64,000 nucleotides of DNA from Mesorhizobium sp. M2A.F.Ca.ET.046.03.2.1 (lineage in GTDB: Bacteria; Pseudomonadota; Alphaproteobacteria; Rhizobiales; Rhizobiaceae): the NCBI RefSeq assembly GCF_003952425.1, contig NZ_CP034449.1:7242001-7306000 (forward strand). Direction: 5' to 3'. The position numbers were made by a program, and so were the translations under genes. Below the pieces are notes generated by a model. The model was not told the origin of the DNA. It ran no database searches and worked only from the letters and a program-made list of their open reading frames with translations. Below, piece after piece: positions 18,718 to 25,851 of the stretch. The first letter of the stretch is position 1, and each line of letters begins with the position of its first letter.

Positions 18718-18909
18718 TCGCAATGTGAAAAGATCCCTTGCTGTGCCAGCAATTCGACCGACGCAAAATTGATGCCAGCAATTCGGTCCCGAGATGGGAC
18801 GACGTTGGTCTACTCCCTCGTTCGTCCTTATGGATACGTGCCAACTATTTCGGCAAGAGCGTAGTGTTTCGCCAGCCGGCGCCGCGTTCGCCACCCGAAA
18901 CCCAGCGCC

Positions 18910-18964
18910 GGCTAGGCCCGGCGGTCATCCATCAACGCTACCCAACGGAACCGCCGGGCCGCTC
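18910..18964 (+). repeat. Structured hairpin repeat, copy 1 (GGCTAGG...CTACCC...CCGCTC)
   Basis: GGCCCGGCGGT (18915-18925) pairs perfectly with ACCGCCGGGCC (18950-18960). The loop contains CGCTACCC. Flanks GGCTA and GCTC are shared with copies 2 and 3. No ORF covers it credibly. Confidence 0.7.
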
Positions 18965-19033
18965 TTATCGGCAAGTGCGCCTCGCCGGTGGAATGGCGGC
19001 GATAGCCGTGCCACGATGCTCGCCAGCGCCGGC

Positions 19034-19141
19034 CTAAAGCGCGTCGCGATCTTTCAGATACGCTCCATGCGCTTTAGGTTTTTGATTTTACGCATGTCTT
19101 TATCCCGAAACCGATTCCCACTTTCGGGAGACATGCTTTAG
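19034..19141 (+). repeat. Family C repeat, copy 1 (two-stem palindromic element)
   Basis: The ~108-bp element has a first stem AAAGCGC...GCGCTTT and a second nested stem GCATGTCT...CCCGAAA...TTTCGGG...AGACATGC. It is about 90% identical to the copy at 27364-27471. It belongs to a class of dispersed intergenic repeats seen widely in Rhizobiales. Confidence 0.8.
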
Positions 19142-19237
19142 CGATTCCGGCTTACTACCAACGGCAGAGTGCCGATCCCTCGGCAGAGGCGTATATTAAA
19201 GCGAGCCGGTGCCATGTTTCGTTTCCGAGTCCCCGCC

Positions 19238-19287
19238 GGCTAGGCCCGGCGTTCGCTGGCCTACCCCGTCAGCCTGCCGGGCCGCTC
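19238..19287 (+). repeat. Structured hairpin repeat, copy 2
   Basis: The outer stem is GGCCCGGC (19243-19250) with GCCGGGCC (19276-19283). The inner stem is GCTGGC with GTCAGC, including one G-U pair. The loop keeps CTACCCC. The shared flanks GGCTA and GCTC are present. Confidence 0.7.
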
Positions 19288-19396
19288 CCGTCCATCCCCT
19301 GTGCCATGGGCGAAAAACGGTGGAAAGTCATCAACCGTGATCTTCATGCAGATGCGCTAATATACCATCTGCCACAGCCGGCTCCCCACCCGAGTC

Positions 19397-19451
19397 GGCT
19401 AGGCCCGGCGGTTCATCCACGCTACCCCAACGCGGAACTGTCGGGCCGCTC
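19397..19451 (+). repeat. Structured hairpin repeat, copy 3
   Basis: GGCCCGGCGGTTC (19402-19414) pairs with GAACTGTCGGGCC (19435-19447) over 13 bp. Two of these are G-U pairs that keep the stem only as plus-strand RNA. The loop contains CGCTACCCC. It abuts the family D repeat. Confidence 0.7.
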
Positions 19452-19555
19452 TAGAGCAATTTCAGGAAAAGTGTGAGCGGTTTTCCGCCTGGAATTGCGA
19501 CAACACAAAGAGATAGAGGGTTCGCCGTTTCCATGAAACGGTGAAACACTCTAGG
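19449..19555 (+). repeat. Family D repeat, copy 1
   Basis: The element begins CTCTAGAGCAATTTCAGG and ends GGTGAAACACTCTAG, with terminal CTAGAG/CTCTAG-type inverted ends. Similar elements are common between genes in Rhizobiales. A partial relative lies at 41196-41244 in the opposite orientation. Confidence 0.6.
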
Positions 19556-19699
19556 ACGGCGAAACGGAAAGGGAGGCCGCCTTCCCCCCCAACGGAGGAA
19601 GGGCGTCGGCCGCCAACTCATTCAGACTGAAGTCCCTCGCTTGCTCGCATTGGTCCATGCGGCGAAACATTTAGTCCGCGAGATCATTTCGGGTCCTGA

Positions 19700-19734
19700 C
19701 TGACGAGCGAAGTCCCCTGATCGTCAGTTTTTTT
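19700..19734 (+). terminator. Rho-independent terminator without an upstream ORF
   Basis: CTGACGA (19700-19706) pairs with TCGTCAG (19721-19727), followed directly by seven T residues. No plus-strand gene precedes it for over a kilobase, so it may end a non-coding transcript from the 18.9-19.7 kb region. A second hairpin, GATGCCCGC/GCGGGCATC (19741-19768), follows without a T-tract. From 19769 to 20151 I see no gene. Confidence 0.65.
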
Positions 19735-20151
19735 GCAGATGATGCCCGCTGTACCCCCGGCGGGCATCGTTCGTTGGATGGCAGAACCCCATGGGCAGCC
19801 CTTCCGCTGCTCCGGCGTCACCGCGTGATTGGTGAATTGGAGATTTCGGTCATCGCGGCCGGCGGCGCATTTTGCGCTCCTGGATCTGGATCGACCGGTC
19901 CTCGCCCGCTCGGAAGGTGGTGTTCTTTGCTTCTGCTTGGCGTGGAGACGCCCAGAAGCGCGCATGCGAGCTTTGTCTCAAATAGGTTGATGAGGGGGCC
20001 GGTCTGCGACTTCGCCGTGACACTCGATCGCAGACCGGTGTCCACTCCTGGGTAGAAATGGGACGGCCCGATACTGACGCATCGCCACCACGGCCGCGAT
20101 GTTAAATCCTGGCAGCTTCGTTGCCCACCTGCTTCGTTGCAAAAAATCGGC

Positions 20152-20183
20152 CTGGAACATTTTAGCGAGATTGAATGTTCCAG
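20152..20183. promoter_or_regulatory. Candidate autoregulatory operator or RBS hairpin of the XRE gene
   Basis: A perfect 10-bp inverted repeat, CTGGAACATT (20152-20161) and AATGTTCCAG (20174-20183), with a 12-bp spacer ends 4 bp before the ATG of the XRE regulator. As DNA it fits a dimeric HTH operator. As RNA it would occlude initiation. Confidence 0.55.
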
Positions 20184-20187
20184 AGTT

Positions 20188-20547
20188 ATGGACAGCCGAC
20201 ATGAACTCTCCGCAGAACAGGTCAGATTTGCCCGGGCCCTCTTGAACTGGTCGCGGGTACGCCTGGCTTCCAAGGCCAACGTCAGCGAAGCGACGATCAG
20301 CGGAATCGAAAACGGCCTAAAGAACACTCGACCTAGCAGTGTGCTTGCTGTGCGGAGAGCTTTAGAGGCTGGAGGAATTGTCTTTGCGCCGGACGGGCGC
20401 GCTTCAATAGCGGATCCGCAAGGCCAGTTCACCGCCGACAATAGAACGTGGCGCCGACGGATGGCAGACCGCTCCTTGACTCGCGACCGATCTGAGGTGC
20501 GATCTCAAATGAGAGCCGACGCTCGAAAGAAAAACCCGCCGACCTAA
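20188..20547 (+). CDS. XRE-family (Cro/C1-type) transcriptional regulator
   Basis: The 119-residue protein has a helix-turn-helix at about residues 15-65 (VRFARALLNWSRVRLASKAN, then VSEATISGIENG). The typical continuation follows (SVLAVRRALEAGGIVFAPDG), ending in a basic, disordered tail. ATG 20188 starts the conserved region. An upstream in-frame ATG (20137) would translate through the palindrome and is less likely. It is monocistronic and probably represses itself through the inverted repeat that ends 4 bp before its start. Targets are unknown; no toxin-like partner is adjacent. Confidence 0.8.
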   Translation: MDSRHELSAEQVRFARALLNWSRVRLASKANVSEATISGIENGLKNTRPSSVLAVRRALEAGGIVFAPDGRASIADPQGQFTADNRTWRRRMADRSLTRDRSEVRSQMRADARKKNPPT

Positions 20548-20557
20548 GCCGACGGGT
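20529..20557 (-). terminator. Terminator for the minus-strand ligase operon
   Basis: On the minus strand ACCCGTCG pairs with CGGCGGGT (one U-G pair), followed by TTTTTCTTT. It overlaps the last codons of the convergent XRE gene and lies about 160 bp beyond the small gene after the ligase. Confidence 0.55.
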
Positions 20558-20714
20558 CATCTTCCCTCAAACTGCTGTGCGCCCCTTTCCCCGGATGGTC
20601 CGCCCGAAACCCAGGAAACCCCGCACAAGGCTTTTCTAATGGAATCTCATGTAAAGGGCTGTAGCTTGGCAGCAACAGCTGGCGCGACTAATGAGGCAAC
20701 GACCGTGATGCCGC

Positions 20715-20936
20715 TTAGGACATGTGTGAGCGACCCAGAGCCAGCCGTGACAGCGAAACAAGCTCTTCCTCATCCTCGATGCCGGCCATGAAGTTGGCGA
20801 GGATTCGGGACGCCAGGGCCTCACGTTCATCGGCAGTCTGCTCCTCAGTTTTCAGCCGGTCGAACACCCTTGCCAGGAACTCCAATTCAGCAGGCTCGAA
20901 AATTCCGGCGTCCTGCGCCTTCTGGCGAACTGGCAT
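20715..20936 (-). CDS. Small helical protein downstream of DNA ligase
   Basis: The 73-residue acidic protein is predicted all-helical (EPAELEFLARVFDRLKTEEQ, then EREALASRILANFMAGI). ATG 20936 has a GGAG upstream and lies 14 bp after the ligase stop, so the genes share a transcript. I recognise no family. The longer frame up to 21044 is inside the ligase coding region. Confidence 0.6.
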   Translation of the reverse strand: MPVRQKAQDAGIFEPAELEFLARVFDRLKTEEQTADEREALASRILANFMAGIEDEEELVSLSRLALGRSHMS

Positions 20937-20950
20937 CGCAGTAACTCCAC

Positions 20951-21817
20951 CTACTTTTCGCGAAAATCCTTCAGTGAGGCATGACGCAACGTCTCCTCGC
21001 CCTTGAGGAACTTCACCCGTCCGACCAGGCCCGGCTTCAGCCACTCCGCCTTCTGCTTTGCCAATCCCTTTGGAGGCGGAGCACCAACTTTGCCCTGCAC
21101 GCGATCCCAGAGAGCCTGTCGTTTGTCGGCTTTGAAGGTCACAAACGCACCGCCCATGTACCGGCCCTTGTCGGCCATCAGCACCATGGCAGGCTTCCCC
21201 GCCTCACGCTGCACGCCAATGATGTCCATTTCGGCTTCGACGTAGCACTTGATTTTCCGCCAGTTCATGGTCGCGCCGGAGCGATAGACACTGTCGAGGC
21301 GCTTCGAAACGATGCCTTCCAGGTTGGCCTCGCACGCGAGGTGGTAAACGGCGTCGCCAGTGCCCGGCAGAGCCTCCGAGAACTGGATATGCCCACCTGC
21401 CGGGATAAGCGCTTGCAGCACCTCCCTGCGATCTTTCAGGGCCATGTCGCGCAAGTCATGGCCATTCAGATGCAGGAGGTCGAATGTGACGAAATAGAGA
21501 GCCTGAGGCCGCTGTGTGATGGCCGACCGCAGCGCATGGAAGTCGGACAGGCCTTTTTCGTTGAGCACAATCATCTCGCCTTCGATAATGAAGCTCTCTG
21601 CCTCCAGGGTCTCGGCTTCCTTGGCGATCGACTTGTACTTCGCGGTCCAATCAATGCCCGACTTTGTGAACACACGGACGCCTTCATCGTCCCTGATGAT
21701 CTGCGATCTGTAGCCGTCGAATTTCACCTCATGGCTCCAACCGTCTGCCTTTGGCGGTTGCTCGACAAGCTCAGGCTCCATCGGGCGAATGAAGGACAGC
21801 CGAACCGGCTTACGCAT
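20951..21817 (-). CDS. ATP-dependent DNA ligase (LigC/LigD ligase-domain type)
   Basis: The 288-residue protein is a stand-alone ligase. Motif I is EVKFDGYR, with the adenylated Lys. Motif III-like IIEGEMIVLN, motif IV EGIVSKRLDS and motif V NWRKIKC follow, and a short OB-fold ends the protein. It would seal nicks using ATP and, in Rhizobiales, such ligases accompany Ku-based end joining. No ku gene or polymerase/nuclease domain lies nearby. It is transcribed divergently from a DUF3606 gene and followed by a 73-residue partner. Confidence 0.88.
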   Translation of the reverse strand: MRKPVRLSFIRPMEPELVEQPPKADGWSHEVKFDGYRSQIIRDDEGVRVFTKSGIDWTAKYKSIAKEAETLEAESFIIEGEMIVLNEKGLSDFHALRSAITQRPQALYFVTFDLLHLNGHDLRDMALKDRREVLQALIPAGGHIQFSEALPGTGDAVYHLACEANLEGIVSKRLDSVYRSGATMNWRKIKCYVEAEMDIIGVQREAGKPAMVLMADKGRYMGGAFVTFKADKRQALWDRVQGKVGAPPPKGLAKQKAEWLKPGLVGRVKFLKGEETLRHASLKDFREK

Positions 21818-21939
21818 GAGAGCCCCAACGCATCACTCAAGTTTGATTCAATAGCGCAGGGTCGTTTCAGTTCCGTTAGCTGCAGCTAATGGGAACATTC
21901 GGTGCGGAACTCTGTTCTCTCTCACCAGGAGGAACGGCT

Positions 21940-22125
21940 ATGGCAGACGACAAGACCAAGCGCGATTTCAGGGACCGCGACCGAGTTTCGGCGAATGAGG
22001 ATTACGAGGTTCGCTACTTCGCCAAACAGCATCGCATCACGCCCGAGCAGGTGCGTGAACTGATCGGCGAGCACGGCAACGACCGAAAGACGTTGGAGCG
22101 CGAGGCGAGGAAGCTTCGAGGATGA
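21940..22125 (+). CDS. DUF3606 family small protein
   Basis: The 61-residue charged protein (FRDRDRVSANEDYEVRYFAK, then ITPEQVRELIGEHGN) matches the DUF3606 pattern, a helical domain common in Rhizobiales. ATG 21940 has a strong CAGGAGGAACGG ribosome site. Its stop overlaps the next start by ATGA. The function is unknown; some family members are associated with stress or general-stress regulons. Confidence 0.85.
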   Translation: MADDKTKRDFRDRDRVSANEDYEVRYFAKQHRITPEQVRELIGEHGNDRKTLEREARKLRG

Positions 22126-22307
22126 CGAGGCTTTCCGAGCTGGGTCCGCCGAAAGGGGTGACGGTGCACCGCCCGCCAGGCTCCATTCGGAATTCGGACT
22201 TCTATCGCTGCGAGACGTGCGGCCAGGTCGTCGACTGCAAAGACATCAGACAGGTTATGTGGCACCAGTTCCAGGATGAGCATGAGCCGCTTGAACTGGA
22301 CAGCTAA
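22122..22307 (+). CDS. Small protein with possible zinc site
   Basis: The 61-residue protein has a CETC-type pair (YRCETCGQVVDCKD) and a later histidine cluster (MWHQFQDEH), which could coordinate Zn2+. It is translationally coupled to the DUF3606 gene through an ATGA overlap. Its last 4 bp overlap the convergent KTSC gene. No family name is known to me. Confidence 0.6.
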   Translation: MTRLSELGPPKGVTVHRPPGSIRNSDFYRCETCGQVVDCKDIRQVMWHQFQDEHEPLELDS

Positions 22308-22507
22308 TCGGTAACGCGGCGATACCGGAAATGACCGCGGATATGGTCGTTGAAAAAGCGGCCTTTGACAAAGGCCGACCGGAACGCGGCGTAAGTCTCC
22401 GGCGGCACGCCCTCAAAGTCGTAGCGCTTACCGCTGGCCACGAACCACACAGAGAGGATCCTGCTGGTTGGATCGTACTCTGTTTTCTTGATTGAGGTGG
22501 ATGGCAA
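22304..22507 (-). CDS. KTSC-domain protein
   Basis: This 67-residue protein contains the KTSC fold signature. After a short start, IKKTEYDPTSRILSVWFVAS is followed by YDFEGVPPETYAAFRSA and GRFFNDHIRGHF. The domain is found alone or fused to lysyl-tRNA-synthetase-like and phage proteins and is thought to bind RNA or nucleic acid. It is monocistronic and convergent with the preceding gene. Confidence 0.85.
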   Translation of the reverse strand: MPSTSIKKTEYDPTSRILSVWFVASGKRYDFEGVPPETYAAFRSAFVKGRFFNDHIRGHFRYRRVTD

Positions 22508-22604
22508 TGGCGCACCTTGCGAGTTTGCATTCGCAAACGTCGGGAACGCGGCTTTTGTTTCAGGGATGGGGATCTATAACGCCTCCCCATGAAGCGCCGG
22601 CGCC

Positions 22605-22838
22605 CTAGTCCGCCGCGTGCGGCGCCTCGGGCTCGTCCTCCGGCGGTTCGAGGATCTCGATCAGTCTCGCCACGCGGGCGCCAGGCATGGCATGGCCCTC
22701 ATTCACCAGCGCCTCGTCGGCGCCGATCCAGGCGAAGGCCTCGCGCAGCTCCTCGAGGCTTGCGCCGGTGAGCGCGATGTCGGCGATCACGGCCTCGTCC
22801 ACCGGTCCAAGCACGGAAATGATCTCGTTGCGGGTCAT
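22605..22838 (-). CDS. Conserved small acidic protein of unknown function
   Basis: The 77-residue protein (MTRNEIISVLGPVDEAVIAD, then LEELREAFAWIGADEALVNE) is acidic and helical. ATG 22838 follows GGGGGAGGA at good spacing, so it is chosen over the GTG/ATG five codons upstream. It is found alone here and no domain is recognised. Confidence 0.65.
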   Translation of the reverse strand: MTRNEIISVLGPVDEAVIADIALTGASLEELREAFAWIGADEALVNEGHAMPGARVARLIEILEPPEDEPEAPHAAD

Positions 22839-23012
22839 CTTGTCCTCCCCCATCGGTTGGGATGATTGGCCAAGGAAACGGATGACGGGCGGAGCGGGTT
22901 CCGGCGCGGCGTCTCGTAGTCTCCTTCCTCAAAGGACGGATTGCCCGCGCGCTTTGATCTCGCACGAGACAACCGCTATGCACCTAACGCACGGAATCCC
23001 ATCGAGTCCCTC

Positions 23013-23606
23013 ATGAAATTCGCCATCCTGCTTTGCGCCTTGCTCCTTGCCTCCCCTGCGCGGGCGGAGTGGAAGCCCATCGAGAGTATCGAGACCTATG
23101 CCGTCTCCGGGCAAAGCGCGGAGCAGCTCTATCTGTCGATCGGCGAGAAGGGCCCGCTGGTCGGCGCGGCCGGCGGCGGGCGTCGCGTCATCGCGCACAC
23201 GTTCTTCAAGCTGACCTGGCAGCGCGACTACCAGCCGCAAGGCAGCGCCTGCGTGCTGAAGTCGGCGCGACCGAAGCTGATCATCACCTACACGTTGCCG
23301 AAGCCGGCCAGAAAGCTGGACCCCGCCCTGCAGGCGCGCTGGGACAGGTTCGCGGCCGGGCTGATCGCGCACGAGAAGGTGCATGGCGCCGGCATCATCG
23401 ACATGGTCGACAAGATCGTCGCCTTCAGCACCGGCCTCACCGCCGAGAACGATCCCGGCTGCAAGAAGGTCAGGGCCGAACTGACGGCCTATCTCGACCA
23501 GCTCTCCAGGGCGCAGCGCCAGGGCAGCCGCGACTTCGACACCAAGGAGTTCGGGCGGGACGGCAATATGTTGAAGCTGATCGCGGCGTTTCTGGGCGGG
23601 GGCTAA
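23013..23606 (+). CDS. DUF922-family secreted Zn-dependent protease-like protein
   Basis: The 197-residue protein has a signal peptide (KFAILLCALLLASPARA) and the DUF922 core ending in the metalloprotease-like motif LIAHEKVHG (HExxH). The two cysteines in GSACVLKS and DPGCKK suggest a disulfide. It would act in the periplasm; activity is inferred from HExxH only. Its final 4 bp overlap the convergent LuxR-type regulator. The frame extends upstream to 22941 but the signal peptide defines the start. Confidence 0.8.
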   Translation: MKFAILLCALLLASPARAEWKPIESIETYAVSGQSAEQLYLSIGEKGPLVGAAGGGRRVIAHTFFKLTWQRDYQPQGSACVLKSARPKLIITYTLPKPARKLDPALQARWDRFAAGLIAHEKVHGAGIIDMVDKIVAFSTGLTAENDPGCKKVRAELTAYLDQLSRAQRQGSRDFDTKEFGRDGNMLKLIAAFLGGG

Positions 23607-25027
23607 CGGATCGCCACCAGCTTCGCCGCGTCGCGGATAGCGCGCACGGCGTCGGGATTGGTGACGGGATACCCCGCAATGAAACCGTCGACCGAGAAGC
23701 CTGGAAATTCCGTGCGCAACCTGCTCGCGATGGCGGCCGCCTCGGCCCCCTCGCCCTCCCTCGCATGGGCGAGCATCAGAAATATCAGCATGTGCGGAGA
23801 ATCCGGCGTGCTCCGTCGCAGCGCTGCTATGGCGTCCCGGTACCTGCCGGCCGTGAACAGGACGCGCCCCTGCATGCCGAAATACCATGGCGGGGCAAGC
23901 GGGTTGAGGCGCATTGCGCGCTCGATGAGCGGGATCGCTTCGGCCGGATCGCCGGCGACCAGCGCTTTGCTGCCGGCAAGCAGCGCCAGTGTGTCGGCAT
24001 GATTGGAACCACATTCGAAGGCGCGCCGGTGGGCTCTTTCAGCTGCCTCCAGATCGCCGAGGCAGCCCATGAGATCGCCGAAGCAGTTGTGCGCAGTGCT
24101 GTCGCTCGCGTCGAGCCGCAGGGCATTCTCGGCCGCCCAGCGCCATTTGGCGATCGAGGCGTTCAGATCGTCGCCGAAGCCGTTGCAGGCCTCAATCGAA
24201 TAGGCGTAGGCAAGTTCGGTCCAGGCCCTGACCAGTGTCGGGTCAAGATCGAGCGCGCGTGAAAACAGCCTGATGGCTTCGCCGTTGCCGCTGCGGCTGA
24301 AGGTGTTGTGCTGCTCGACGCCCAACAGATAGCAGTCGTAGGCGCGCAGGCTAGCCGGCGGCTTGCGGCGGATCGCATTGCGGCCGACCGTGGCGATCGT
24401 TCCGAAACAGCCGGCGAGCACGTTGATGACGCTTTCGGTCAAGCTGTCCTGCAGCGCAAAGATGTCCTCCACGGGCCGGTCGAAGCGCTCGCTCCAGAGG
24501 CTGACGCCGGTCTGTGCGTCGGCGAGTTCCATCGTAAGCCTTACCCGTCGGCCGTCCGCTCGCAATTGACCAGACAGGATATAGGCAGCACCCAACGCCT
24601 TGCCGTCGGCGGCGAAATCGGCCGGCCTGCTGCCAAGGGCCTTCATGGTGTGGAAGGCAACGACCGGCAGGTCCGCGTAGCGCGCAAGATCGACGGTAAT
24701 GTCCGACGACAAGCCGTCGGCAAAACGGCGCCATTGCTCGTCGGCACTCAGGCATTCGATAGGGAATATCGCCAGCATCGGCGAAGCTTCGGGCCCGTTC
24801 GGCGACATGGCCGGCGCTGCTGCGATGGCGTTGATATGCATGGCGAGCGCGACCTTGCTGCGCACGCCTAGCTTTTCATAGATCGCCGCGAGATGGGTGC
24901 GCACGGTGGACGGCGCGATGAACAGCGCCTCGCCGATCTCGCGATAGGTCATGCCGGCGGCGAACCTCTCCGCCACCGCGCGCTCGCGGTCCGACAACGC
25001 CTCCGAGGTCGTCACGATGCGGTTCAT
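23603..25027 (-). CDS. LuxR-type regulator with TolB-like/adenylate-cyclase-associated and TPR domains
   Basis: The 474-residue cytoplasmic protein begins with a LuxR/GerE helix-turn-helix (LSDRERAVAERFAAGMTYRE, then STVRTHLAAIYEKLGVRSKV). A domain shared with CadC/adenylate-cyclase regulators follows (AAYILSGQLRADGRRVRLTM, VSLWSERFDRPVEDIFALQD). TPR repeats cover about 210-420 (IRLFSRALDLDPTLVRAWTE). It probably senses a ligand or protein through the TPR part. A homologous sensor half, attached to a different DNA-binding domain, lies at 25852-27367. It is divergent from the DUF1127-like gene across 168 bp. Confidence 0.82.
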   Translation of the reverse strand: MNRIVTTSEALSDRERAVAERFAAGMTYREIGEALFIAPSTVRTHLAAIYEKLGVRSKVALAMHINAIAAAPAMSPNGPEASPMLAIFPIECLSADEQWRRFADGLSSDITVDLARYADLPVVAFHTMKALGSRPADFAADGKALGAAYILSGQLRADGRRVRLTMELADAQTGVSLWSERFDRPVEDIFALQDSLTESVINVLAGCFGTIATVGRNAIRRKPPASLRAYDCYLLGVEQHNTFSRSGNGEAIRLFSRALDLDPTLVRAWTELAYAYSIEACNGFGDDLNASIAKWRWAAENALRLDASDSTAHNCFGDLMGCLGDLEAAERAHRRAFECGSNHADTLALLAGSKALVAGDPAEAIPLIERAMRLNPLAPPWYFGMQGRVLFTAGRYRDAIAALRRSTPDSPHMLIFLMLAHAREGEGAEAAAIASRLRTEFPGFSVDGFIAGYPVTNPDAVRAIRDAAKLVAIR

Positions 25028-25195
25028 GGCTTGTCCTGCCAGCGGGCATAGATGCGATCAACCGTAGAACCATCAAAATACTACAAATGCAGGACCCAAA
25101 ACACTGCATGCGGCCGATGGTTCGGCGCATGGCGAAGGTTCAGGCTCCCCGCATGCCCTTATCCATGGGGCAGCGTTCAAACGAGGGAGCCGACC

Positions 25196-25450
25196 ATGAA
25201 AACGATGCTCGACACCATATCCGAATTCCGTGACGCCGTGCGGCTCCATCTCAGCGAACCGCTGACGGACGCCCACGCGGCCGAGCAGCGGCCCGGCCTG
25301 TTCGACCTGCTGTCGGCATGGGGCGAGCGGGCGCGGTTTCGTCACGAGCTTGCGATCAGGGCGCGCGAGACGCCGCATCTCATCGGCGATATCGGCCTGA
25401 CGATGGACCAGGTGCGCGACGAACTCGCCAAGCCCTTGTGGCGCCGCTAG
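25196..25450 (+). CDS. DUF1127-like small protein
   Basis: The 84-residue protein ends in the DUF1127/YjiS-type helix (RARFRHELAIRARETPHLIG, then DIGLTMDQVRDELAKPLWRR). Such proteins bind RNA and influence phosphate or carbon metabolism in Rhizobiales and Agrobacterium. ATG 25196 follows GAGGGAG. It is divergent from the LuxR-TPR regulator, which may control it. Confidence 0.75.
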   Translation: MKTMLDTISEFRDAVRLHLSEPLTDAHAAEQRPGLFDLLSAWGERARFRHELAIRARETPHLIGDIGLTMDQVRDELAKPLWRR

Positions 25451-25557
25451 GCCGGACGGATTCAGCGAAAAATCAGGATTGTTTCAGGACAAACGGACGC
25501 CCTCGGGACGATGATGGCGTTCATGGCAGCACATGACGCCAGCCACGGAGGTCAATC

Positions 25558-25788
25558 ATGCATGCGAGGACTGACATATCATTTGCACCGACGTCGCTGT
25601 CGCGGGGTGAAGCGCTGAGCATGCTTTCCGCGGGCATCGCGGGACCCTGCTGCGGCGAGGCCAACGAGATGCTGGCCTGGCTATACCTGCTGCCGCCCAA
25701 CGAGACCGCGCCTGGCGAGGCTCGCGTCGAGCCGAACGCCGCGCGCCGCCGTTCGTGGCTTGGCCTGCTCGGCATGTTTCGGGCTTGA
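25558..25788 (+). CDS. Small hypothetical protein
   Basis: This 76-residue protein has GGAGGTC before ATG 25558, a central hydrophobic stretch with a Cys pair (GIAGPCCGEANEMLAWLYLL) and a basic tail. It follows the DUF1127-like gene in the same direction, 107 bp later. No family is known to me. Confidence 0.5.
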   Translation: MHARTDISFAPTSLSRGEALSMLSAGIAGPCCGEANEMLAWLYLLPPNETAPGEARVEPNAARRRSWLGLLGMFRA

Positions 25789-25851
25789 CCTTGCCGGGAT
25801 TTGCCCTCCCAATGAACCCCGCGCAATCAGGCGTGTCGATGGGGCAAGGGC

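Noticed and set aside
19034..19141. Short ORF shared by the two family C repeats (RSMRFRFLILRMSLSRNRF)
   Set aside because: The shared peptide follows from repeat identity; the element is explained by its stems and has no start signal.
18910..19451. The GGCTAGG hairpin trio as tRNA genes or a CRISPR array
   Set aside because: There is no cloverleaf or CCA end, the copies are unevenly spaced (328 and 159 bp) and the variable part is inside the stem-loop, not between repeats.
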